Source of the DNA: Mariprofundales bacterium
GTDB taxonomy: Bacteria; Pseudomonadota; Zetaproteobacteria; Mariprofundales; S012-25
Direction: 5' to 3'
NCBI GenBank assembly: GCA_015487905.1
Contig: WFOX01000100.1
Location: 1 to 12,681, forward strand
DNA length: 12,681 nucleotides
The translations under genes were made by a program, and so were the position numbers. Under the pieces are notes generated by a model, which had not been told where the DNA came from, ran no database searches, and was given only the letters and a program-made list of their open reading frames with translations. Below are positions 1 to 5,302 of the stretch, piece after piece (positions within the stretch are counted from its first letter, which is position 1; the number at the start of each line of letters is the position of its first letter).

Positions 1-1578
1 ACCAAGCGCAAAGGAGCCGGATTCGCGCGCGCGGCGGGCAAGGCGCTTGCCGGTCTTTTCGTCCTTCGCATCCAAAAGCGTCCAGCGCGCCTCAGCCCAA
101 AATGCATCCCAGCGCGCCTGCGCCGAGAACTCCCAGCCGCGCAGCCGCGCCCGCGCCACATTCTGCGGCTTCCAGAAAAAGGGATTGCCGGGGATCGGCC
201 CCCACTGGATCAGATCGCGCACGGTCTCATCAAAATAGCGCGCGCCAAGCGCAAGCTTGCCCGCCTCGTCCGCAAGCGCCGTCCAATCCACGCCGGCATC
301 CCAGCCTTGCGCCTTCTCGGGCCGAAGGTTCGGGTTGCCGGAAGACCATGCCGTGGCCGGCCAAAAGAGATCGTTGAGCGTCGGCGCCTTGAAGGCCGTG
401 CCGTAGTTGGCCGAGAGCGTAAGCGCCGGCATGGGGCGCAGATAGCCGCCTGCGCGCCAGGTGAAAGCGTTCTTCGTGAAGCTGTTCCAGTCCTGGCGCA
501 CGGCGCCGTCCAGCCCCCAGCGCTCGGTGAGCCAGCCGGCCTCGGCGAAGGCGCCGGTCTGGATGCGGCGATGGTGGATCTTGCTTGCATCGTTGATGCC
601 GAGCGCCGAACGCCAATCCACACCGAGGCTTGCCGCGAGCGCTTCGCCCGCATAGCGCGCCACAAGCCGCAAGGTGTCTTGGGTCGTGCGGATGTCGTAG
701 TTGTTCCACGAGGATTGCAAATCGCGCCCATGCAAAGCATCCACGCTGCGGCCGGCCTTCACGCGCAGCTCCCAGGTCTCGCCCAGGGGAAGCGCATAGC
801 CGAGCGCAAGCGCTTGCTGCCATGAAAGCTGGGTGAAGCTAAGCGCATCGGCGCCCATGTTGTCCAAGGCCGTGCGGCCTGCGTCCTGGCGCGCGGTGAG
901 CGAAAGCATGCCCGGCCCAAGCGGCGCATCCAGCGCAAAAGAAACACCCAAGGCCTGCATCGGATCAGGCTCGGTGCCCTTGGCATACGCCGAAACATCG
1001 CGCGAGCGCCGCGCATTGACGCCCAAGCGATAGCGCACCTCGCCATTTGCGGCGGCGATGGAGGCTGCGGCATGCGCCGAGCCAAGCCCGCCGGCCTCGG
1101 CCAATGCATGCAGGCGCGGCTTGTCTGCGCCGCGCTTCGTGTAGATGTGAATCGCGCCTGTGATGGCATCAGAGCCGTAAAGCCCCGATTGCGGGCCGCG
1201 CACGATCTCAATGCGCTCCACTTCATCCGCCGAAAGCATCGCCCAATCAAAGGCGCCCGTCGTTTCCGATCCCACGCGCACGCCGTCAATGAAGACGACG
1301 ACATGGCCGCTGTTGCCACCGCGCACGAATGCGCTCGCCTTCTTGCCCCAGCCGCCGTTGGTGGCGATCTGCACGCCGGCCAGGCGCTGCAAGGCCTCGG
1401 CGACCGTGACGGCGCCGATCGCCTGCATTTGCTCGCTTGTGATGACGCTCACATCGGCGCTGACGCGCGCGGGATCGCTGGTCAGGCGGCTTGCCGAGAC
1501 AACGACCTCGGATTGCGCCCAGGCATGGGTGGCTGCCGCAAGTGCCGCGGCAACAAGCAGGTGTCGGTTGGGGTTCAT
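1..1578 (-). CDS. btuB: BtuB-type TonB-dependent vitamin B12 receptor (3' end outside window)
   Basis: Outer-membrane receptor of the TonB-dependent family, predicted to bring cobalamin into the periplasm using TonB/ExbBD energy. The 526 codons read from the ATG at 1578 to the window edge without a stop, so the last strands of the barrel are missing; BtuB proteins are usually about 600 residues. Residues 1-21 form a signal peptide ending THAWA, with probable cleavage before QSE. A TonB-box-like EVVVSA lies at 24-29. The plug spans about 32-148, with VRGGNSGHVVVFIDGVRV at 85-102 and RGPQSGLYGSDAI at 127-139, very close to the E. coli BtuB plug. The rest is a barrel rich in aromatic residues. 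The start is supported by AAAAGGAGG at 1587-1595, 8 nt upstream. The cobalamin riboswitch upstream independently supports a B12 substrate. A cobinamide or other corrinoid preference cannot be excluded. Confidence 0.93.
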   Translation of the reverse strand, partial: MNPNRHLLVAAALAAATHAWAQSEVVVSASRLTSDPARVSADVSVITSEQMQAIGAVTVAEALQRLAGVQIATNGGWGKKASAFVRGGNSGHVVVFIDGVRVGSETTGAFDWAMLSADEVERIEIVRGPQSGLYGSDAITGAIHIYTKRGADKPRLHALAEAGGLGSAHAAASIAAANGEVRYRLGVNARRSRDVSAYAKGTEPDPMQALGVSFALDAPLGPGMLSLTARQDAGRTALDNMGADALSFTQLSWQQALALGYALPLGETWELRVKAGRSVDALHGRDLQSSWNNYDIRTTQDTLRLVARYAGEALAASLGVDWRSALGINDASKIHHRRIQTGAFAEAGWLTERWGLDGAVRQDWNSFTKNAFTWRAGGYLRPMPALTLSANYGTAFKAPTLNDLFWPATAWSSGNPNLRPEKAQGWDAGVDWTALADEAGKLALGARYFDETVRDLIQWGPIPGNPFFWKPQNVARARLRGWEFSAQARWDAFWAEARWTLLDAKDEKTGKRLARRARESGSFALG

Positions 1579-1750
1579 CGTCGCATCCTCCTTTTCGCGT
1601 GCCCTCCGCACGCGGGATTGAGGCGGGGATGCGCACGATCGGGGAGAAGAGCACGACCAGGAAAGCGCGCAAGAACGCGCGCCCGCAAGCAAGCGGGAGC
1701 TTGGACTTCCCCGGCCCTGCGCCCACACCCCGAGGCGCATCGCCGCAAGT
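1579..1750 (-). promoter_or_regulatory. btuB leader / putative riboswitch expression platform
   Basis: This non-coding stretch separates the aptamer from the btuB start. Read on the minus strand it holds three clear hairpins: CCCGC-TTGCTT-GCGGG (about 1682-1697), GCGCGC-GTTCTT-GCGCGC followed by TTTCCT (about 1659-1682), and CGCGTGC-GGAGG-GCACGCG (1596-1614). The last ends at the first base of the Shine-Dalgarno AAAAGGAGG. The second could act as a weak intrinsic terminator; the third could affect ribosome access. Which one is the switch is not decided by the sequence. An open frame on this strand (about 1286-1726) runs through here but overlaps btuB out of frame and resembles no protein I know. 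Confidence 0.5.
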
Positions 1751-1948
1751 GCTTCGGGCCGGTCTCCTGGCTCGCCCTCGTCCTCCTCCGCCGGCCTTCC
1801 CGGGTCTCCCCAGTGGCCGTGTGTGGCGGATTCGTCGGGCTCACAGTCGCGGGGGCGGCGCCGGACTCGGGAAGCGAAGGCTTCCCTACACCGGACTTCC
1901 CGTTTCACCCGCGGCAGGCGGACACGCCCCTCCGCAGGCACCCGAAGC
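1751..1948 (-). promoter_or_regulatory. Cobalamin (AdoCbl-type) riboswitch in the btuB leader
   Basis: Read on the minus strand, this stretch carries the landmark blocks of the cobalamin riboswitch in order: GGAAGTCCGGTG, a short hairpin, GTCCGG with GCCCCCGCGACTGT, then GGCCACTG, GGGAAGGC, and finally the B12 box GCCAGGAGACCGGCC at about 1755-1772. An 8-bp P1 helix closes it: GCTTCGGG (1948-1941) pairs with CCCGAAGC (1758-1751). In this family ligand binding represses downstream expression. The orientation points to the B12 receptor gene. The aptamer ends about 170 nt before the btuB start, so the expression platform lies in that leader. I found no convincing promoter between 1949 and 2050 on this strand. 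Confidence 0.95.
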
Positions 1949-2012
1949 AGGCGCGAAGCTTGGCAGCGGCATCCGCCCGTGTCCATCCCTCCTGCGGGGC
2001 GCTGCTTCGCGC

Positions 2013-2041
2013 TTGTCCAGCCCCCAAGCGCGCCTTATCCT
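2013..2041 (+). promoter_or_regulatory. Possible promoter for cutA
   Basis: TTGTCC (2013-2018) and TATCCT (2036-2041) are separated by 17 nt, with four of six matches to each sigma-70 hexamer. Transcription would begin around 2048, only a few bases before the cutA ATG at 2051. This fits the absence of a Shine-Dalgarno sequence there. Weak match; a prediction only. Confidence 0.3.
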
Positions 2042-2050
2042 CACGAAGCC

Positions 2051-2383
2051 ATGCAAGGCAAGGCGCTTTACATCCTCACGACGACGCTACCCGATGAGGA
2101 ACAGGCGCGCGCGCTTGCGCGCCGACTCGTGGAGGAGGGGCTTGCGGCCTGCGCGCAGGCCGATGCGGCGATGACTTCTTACTATATCTGGGATGGGGCG
2201 TTGCAGGAGGATCGCGAGGTGCGGCTCGTGCTCAAGGTGCCCGCCGCGCGGTTGGAGGCGCTTATAAAACGGCTGAAAGCGCTGCATCCCTATGAGACGC
2301 CGCAAATCCTTTGGTGGCAAGCCCAGGGCGATGCGGACTATGTGCGCTGGGCCGAGGAGATGACGCAAGGAGGCGAGCGATGA
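2051..2383 (+). CDS. cutA: CutA family protein
   Basis: A 110-residue protein of the CutA family, small trimeric ferredoxin-like-fold proteins. They were linked genetically to divalent-cation tolerance in E. coli, but their biochemical role is not settled. Family signatures seen: YILTTTLPDEEQARALARRL near the N-terminus, LAACAQ at about 31-36, YYIWDG at about 44-49, and the hallmark HPYETPQILW in the C-terminal half. The length is typical of the family. The ATG at 2051 gives the expected N-terminus; the frame is open further upstream but that part does not look like protein. No Shine-Dalgarno is visible. The last bases overlap the ccdA start as ATGA, so the two genes are probably co-transcribed and translationally coupled. 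In many beta/gammaproteobacteria cutA precedes full-length dsbD, which makes the neighbour here meaningful. Confidence 0.92.
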   Translation: MQGKALYILTTTLPDEEQARALARRLVEEGLAACAQADAAMTSYYIWDGALQEDREVRLVLKVPAARLEALIKRLKALHPYETPQILWWQAQGDADYVRWAEEMTQGGER

Positions 2384-3120
2384 CGATGGAGGTCGGCCTG
2401 GCCACGGCCTTTTTCGCTGGATTGCTTTCGTTTCTTTCGCCCTGCGTGTTGCCGCTCGTGCCGGCGTATCTTTCGTTCGTTTCCGGCGTGGCGGTGGAGG
2501 AACTCGCCGCAGGGCGCGCTCGGGCGCGCGCGCTTGCTCAGGCCTTCTGGTTCGTGCTCGGCTTTTCGCTCGTGTTCGTCCTGCTTGGCGCTTCCGCAAG
2601 CGCGATCGGTCGCTTTTTGCTCGCCCACATGCAGTTTTTCACAAAGCTCGCAGGCGTGCTCGTGATCTTGTTCGGGCTTTACTTTCTTGGCGTATTCCGC
2701 CTTCCGTGGATGGCGCGCGATTTGCGGTTGGATTTGTCCAAACTCAAGCTGCAAGGGCCGGTCGGGGCCGTGCTTGTAGGCGCGGCCTTTGGCTTTGGCT
2801 GGTCGCCCTGCGTGGGGCCCATTTTGGGCGCGATTTTGGCGCTTGCGAGCGTGCAGGAAGAACTCGTGCGCGGCATGGCCTTGCTTGCGGTGTATGCGGC
2901 GGGCTTGGCCGTGCCGTTTTTGCTCGCCGCTTTGGGAACGCAAGCGTTTCTCGCCTGGTCTGCGCGCGTCAAGGCGCGTATGCGCGCCGTGGAATGGGTG
3001 GCCGGAGCGTTGCTTGTGGCTACGGGAGCGCTCATGCTTGCTGGAAGCTTCAACGAGCTTTCGGCATGGCTGCTGCGCATCGCGCCTTGGCTGGGTCGGT
3101 TGGAAAACCTTGCAACTTGA
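2380..3120 (+). CDS. ccdA: CcdA-type thiol-disulfide transport membrane protein
   Basis: A 246-residue inner-membrane protein of the CcdA/DsbD-beta family, which carries electrons from cytoplasmic thioredoxin to periplasmic thioredoxin-like proteins, usually for cytochrome c maturation or periplasmic disulfide reduction. About six hydrophobic segments are visible. The two redox cysteines sit in the expected motifs: LSPCVLPLVPAY (Cys22) in the first helix and GWSPCVGPILG (Cys144) in the fourth. There are no periplasmic alpha or gamma thioredoxin domains, so it is the short CcdA form and not full DsbD. The start at 2380 overlaps the cutA stop and has a strong AAGGAGG (2367-2373) six bases upstream; a longer upstream reading would lie inside cutA. 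The periplasmic acceptor is not in this window. Confidence 0.9.
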   Translation: MTMEVGLATAFFAGLLSFLSPCVLPLVPAYLSFVSGVAVEELAAGRARARALAQAFWFVLGFSLVFVLLGASASAIGRFLLAHMQFFTKLAGVLVILFGLYFLGVFRLPWMARDLRLDLSKLKLQGPVGAVLVGAAFGFGWSPCVGPILGAILALASVQEELVRGMALLAVYAAGLAVPFLLAALGTQAFLAWSARVKARMRAVEWVAGALLVATGALMLAGSFNELSAWLLRIAPWLGRLENLAT

Positions 3121-3153
3121 CCGCTTTGCGCGCCTTCGCTTCAATCCAAGCCA

Positions 3154-3453
3154 ATGGAAGGGATTCGGGATCACGAGCTTAAAGCGCGGCTTGCGCGGCT
3201 GGAAGAAGCGCTTGGCGGCGTCCAGCGCTTGATTGAGCGCTTGGTGGCCGACAATCGCCGTTTGCGCGAAATCTTGCGCGTGGCTGAGCAGGAGCTCAAA
3301 AAGCGCAAGGAGCGCATTGCCGCCTTGGAAGAGGAGCTTGCGCGCGTGCGCGAGGAGAAGCTGGAGGCCAAAGCGCGCGTGGAACAGGCGCTCGCCGAGC
3401 TGGACGAAGTGCTTGCCGAGGTGCAAAAGAGCAAAGAGGGGCAGGGCGCATGA
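3154..3453 (+). CDS. Coiled-coil protein before zapA (TIGR02449-like)
   Basis: A 99-residue, highly charged protein that is almost one continuous coiled coil, with heptad-spaced leucines and many Glu/Arg/Lys and no membrane segment. The stretch around residues 30-38 (LVADNRRLR) and the end (REEKLEAKARVEQALAEL, about 66-83) resemble the small TIGR02449 family that precedes zapA in many gammaproteobacteria. Those proteins are usually about 65-70 residues, so this one appears to carry an extra coil segment in the middle. It begins 33 nt after ccdA without a clear Shine-Dalgarno and overlaps zapA by ATGA. A cell-division role next to ZapA is inferred from position only. Confidence 0.75.
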   Translation: MEGIRDHELKARLARLEEALGGVQRLIERLVADNRRLREILRVAEQELKKRKERIAALEEELARVREEKLEAKARVEQALAELDEVLAEVQKSKEGQGA

Positions 3454-3743
3454 GCACGCGCGTGGAGGTGGAAATCCTCGGCCGCAGGCTTGCGCTGCGC
3501 AGCGAAGAGCCGCCCGAGCGCGTGGAAGCGGCGGCAAAGCTCGTGCGCGAACGCATAGAAGAAATGCAAAAAGCCGCGCTTACGGCCGGCACGGACAGGC
3601 TTTTGATTTTGGTCGCGCTGGACTTGGCCGCGGAGGTGTTGGATCTGCGCGAAGGAAAAGATGCCGAGCGCGCGCGCTTGCTTGAGGCGTTGGACGCGCT
3701 AGCTTCACAAGCAGAAGGATTGATACGCGCGCCCCTGCGCTGA
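3450..3743 (+). CDS. zapA: Cell division protein ZapA
   Basis: A 97-residue ZapA homologue. ZapA is a cytoplasmic protein that binds FtsZ and bundles protofilaments in the early Z ring. The N-terminal part VEVEILGRRLALRS (about 5-18) is the beta-hairpin seen in the family, followed by the helix around PERVEAAAKLVRERIEEM and the conserved TDRLLILVALDLAAEVL (about 48-64). The C-terminal third is a helix suited to the ZapA tetramer coiled coil. Length is normal. The ATG overlaps the stop of the coiled-coil gene (ATGA), and a purine-rich GAGGGGCAGGG precedes it. The position directly before 6S RNA and the cyclo-ligase gene is the classical zapA-ssrS-fau arrangement. Confidence 0.93.
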   Translation: MSTRVEVEILGRRLALRSEEPPERVEAAAKLVRERIEEMQKAALTAGTDRLLILVALDLAAEVLDLREGKDAERARLLEALDALASQAEGLIRAPLR

Positions 3744-3905
3744 GCGAGCGGCGCACAAGTTGCCAGACCCGACAGAGCGAACCACGGGGGCCGGACTTCT
3801 CCGGACCGTGTGCATGCCCGGGCAGCCGGGAAGCCTAAGGCCGGAGAGAGGCGCCCACCTGATGAGATCAGGGGTTCGACAACTGCGCGCCAATCCGCCA
3901 GTGCG
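3744..3905 (+). ncRNA. ssrS: 6S RNA
   Basis: 6S RNA mimics an open promoter and sequesters the sigma-70 RNA polymerase holoenzyme in stationary phase. Evidence: the location between zapA and the 5-formyl-THF cyclo-ligase; a closing helix GGCGCACAAGTTG (3750-3762) with CAACTGCGCGCC (3880-3891); and a central part that follows the E. coli 6S order, with TGCATGCCCGGGCAGCCGGG (3811-3830) and AAGCCTAAGG matching the conserved GCATGCTCGG...CCGAGAAGCCTTA region, then CACCTGAT...ATCAGGGGTTCG matching the 3' hairpin. The unpaired purine-rich flanks of the central bubble are also visible. The ends are approximate; the molecule is somewhat shorter than the 184 nt of E. coli. No convincing promoter was found inside the end of zapA, so it may be processed from a longer transcript. 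Confidence 0.93.
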
Positions 3906-3920
3906 GGGGCGCTCTTTTTT
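3887..3920 (+). terminator. Intrinsic terminator at the 3' end of 6S RNA
   Basis: GCGCC (3887-3891) pairs with GGCGC (3908-3912), and CCGC (3895-3898) pairs with GCGG (3903-3906) around a CAGT loop. TC and six T residues (3915-3920) follow. This is the best-formed intrinsic terminator in the window. Its left arm is shared with the 6S closing helix, so the two structures exclude each other. Confidence 0.75.
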
Positions 3921-3929
3921 CGGCGGCGG

Positions 3930-4496
3930 ATGCGCGAAAAACAACGACTTCGCGAACAGATGCGAAAGCAACGGCGCGCGCTTGCACCGGCATTGCGGCG
4001 GCGCTTGTCGCAAGAAGCCTGCGCGCGCATGCGGCGCTTCATCGCGGCGCAAGGCTGGCAATCGCTGGATTTGTTGCTCTATCGCGCGTTGGCCGAGGAG
4101 CTGGATACGCATACGCTTTTCACCGATCCTCCTTGCGCGCGCGTATATGCCCCCGTCGTGGTGGGAACATCGTTGCTTTGGCGCCGCGCGGATGGCGCGC
4201 GGTGGCGCGTGGGCGCCTTCTCCATCCCCGAGCCCGATGGCAAGCCTTGGGATATGCGCACGCGCGCCGTGCTCGTTTGCCCGCTTGTGGCGTTTGACCG
4301 GCGAGGCGGGCGGCTTGGCATGGGCAAGGGGTATTTTGACCGATGGCTTGCCCGCCATCGCAAGCATCTTGTGGCCGCCATCGGCCTTGCGTTTTCGTTT
4401 CAAGAGGTCGCGCGCGTGCCCGCTGAAAGGCATGATGAGCCGCTGGATTTCGTGATTACCGAAAAAGAGGTGATTCCGTGCCGCTTAGAGTCTTAG
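3930..4496 (+). CDS. fau: 5-formyltetrahydrofolate cyclo-ligase
   Basis: A 188-residue cytoplasmic enzyme that converts 5-formyl-THF to 5,10-methenyl-THF with ATP hydrolysis, clearing a folate form that inhibits one-carbon enzymes. The N-terminus KQRLREQMRKQRRALAPALR is the usual basic helix. YAPVV (73-77), FSIPEP (97-102) and the signature GGRLGMGKGYFDRWL (126-140), the ATP/folate loop, are present, and LDFVITEKEV (172-181) closes the fold. The ATG at 3930 is chosen because it gives the expected N-terminus and the upstream in-frame sequence is 6S RNA; an internal ATG at 3960 would cut the first helix. It begins nine bases after the 6S terminator T-run and has no clear Shine-Dalgarno. As with E. 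coli ssrS-ygfA, expression may come from readthrough of the 6S transcript. Confidence 0.93.
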   Translation: MREKQRLREQMRKQRRALAPALRRRLSQEACARMRRFIAAQGWQSLDLLLYRALAEELDTHTLFTDPPCARVYAPVVVGTSLLWRRADGARWRVGAFSIPEPDGKPWDMRTRAVLVCPLVAFDRRGGRLGMGKGYFDRWLARHRKHLVAAIGLAFSFQEVARVPAERHDEPLDFVITEKEVIPCRLES

Positions 4497-5272
4497 CGAT
4501 CGGCGACATCATCGGCCGCGCGGGCCGTCGCGCCGTGCGCGAGCACCTGCCGCGCTTGATTGATGCGCACCGCATTGACTTCGTCGTCGCCAACGGCGAA
4601 AACCTGGCGGGCGGCTTCGGCACCACAGCCAAAGCCGCGCGGGAGGTGTTTGACGCCGGCGTGCATGTGCTCACGAACGGCAACCATTGCTGGGATCAGC
4701 GCGAGTTTTTGGAACTCATTGACAAGGATCCGCGCTTCGTGCGCCCCTACAACTTCTCACCCTATGCACCCGGGCGCGGCTGGACCGTGCAGCAAACGGC
4801 CGCAGGCCACAAGATCGCCGTGATCAATCTCATCGGCCAGACCTTCATGGGCAACTGGGATTGCCCGTTTGCGGCGGCTGAGCGCGCGCTTTCCGAGATC
4901 CCCGACGATGTGGCCGCGATCCTCGTGGATTTCCATGCCGAGGCCACAAGCGAGAAAATGGGCATGGGCTGGTGGCTGGACGGGCGCGCAAGCTTCGTTT
5001 GGGGCACGCACACGCATGTGCCGACCGCCGATGAGCGGATTCTTCCCAAGGGCTGCGCGTATCAAACCGACCTTGGCATGACCGGCAACTATGATTCCGT
5101 GATCGGCATGAAGGTGGAGGGAGCGCTTGTGCGCATGGTGCAGCGCCTTCCCAAGCGCTTTGAGCCGATAGAGCGCGGCGCCACCTTTTGCGCCACGCTC
5201 GTGGAGATTGATCCCGCAACACGCAAAGCGCTTTCCATTCAGCGCATCATGATCCCGCCGCGCGGGAAGTAG
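4478..5272 (+). CDS. ymdB: YmdB/TIGR00282 family metallophosphoesterase
   Basis: A 264-residue binuclear metallophosphoesterase of the TIGR00282 family. Bacillus YmdB hydrolyses 2',3'-cyclic nucleotides and affects biofilm and stress programmes; the substrate here is unknown. The metal ligands seen in YmdB are all present with a constant small offset: Asp10 in AIGDIIGRAGR, Glu41-Asn42 in ANGEN, Asn69 and catalytic His70 in TNGNHCWD, His153 in DFHAEATSEK, and His178/His180 in WGTHTHVPTADERILP. TDLGMTG (197-203) is also typical. Length matches the family. Start is GTG at 4478, with GAGGTGA (4467-4473) five bases upstream. The gene overlaps the end of the cyclo-ligase gene by 19 nt, so the pair is probably translated in tandem. 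It ends 3 nt from the oppositely oriented rpoD. Confidence 0.93.
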   Translation: MPLRVLAIGDIIGRAGRRAVREHLPRLIDAHRIDFVVANGENLAGGFGTTAKAAREVFDAGVHVLTNGNHCWDQREFLELIDKDPRFVRPYNFSPYAPGRGWTVQQTAAGHKIAVINLIGQTFMGNWDCPFAAAERALSEIPDDVAAILVDFHAEATSEKMGMGWWLDGRASFVWGTHTHVPTADERILPKGCAYQTDLGMTGNYDSVIGMKVEGALVRMVQRLPKRFEPIERGATFCATLVEIDPATRKALSIQRIMIPPRGK

Positions 5273-5302
5273 AGGCTACTTTGCCTCCTCCTCTTCCCGC
5301 GC
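5260..5302. other. Nested inverted repeat spanning the two convergent stop codons
   Basis: GCGCGGGAAG (5260-5269) and CTTCCCGCGC (5293-5302) form a perfect 10-bp stem. Inside it, GAGGC (5272-5276) pairs with GCCTC (5283-5287) around a six-base loop. An alternative inner helix pairs AAGTAG (5267-5272) with CTACTT (5276-5281) and contains both TAG stop codons, those of ymdB (+) and rpoD (-). Neither direction has a T-run after the stem, so it is not a textbook intrinsic terminator. It could still end, process or protect both mRNAs. Confidence 0.6.

Noticed and set aside
1072..2097. 341-codon plus-strand open frame across the start of btuB and the riboswitch
   Set aside because: Runs antisense through a clear receptor gene and a structured RNA; the translation looks random.
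2338..3537. 399-codon minus-strand open frame opposite ccdA, the coiled-coil gene and part of zapA
   Set aside because: Crosses three well-supported plus-strand genes; His/Arg/Lys-rich translation typical of reverse-frame GC-rich DNA.
3704..3727. Possible 6S promoter (TTCACA then GATACG) in the end of zapA
   Set aside because: Spacing of about 12 nt between the elements is too short for sigma-70; no better pair was seen.
3810..3929. Extension of the cyclo-ligase upstream through the 6S RNA
   Set aside because: The in-frame sequence is the conserved 6S core and terminator; the family N-terminus begins at 3930.
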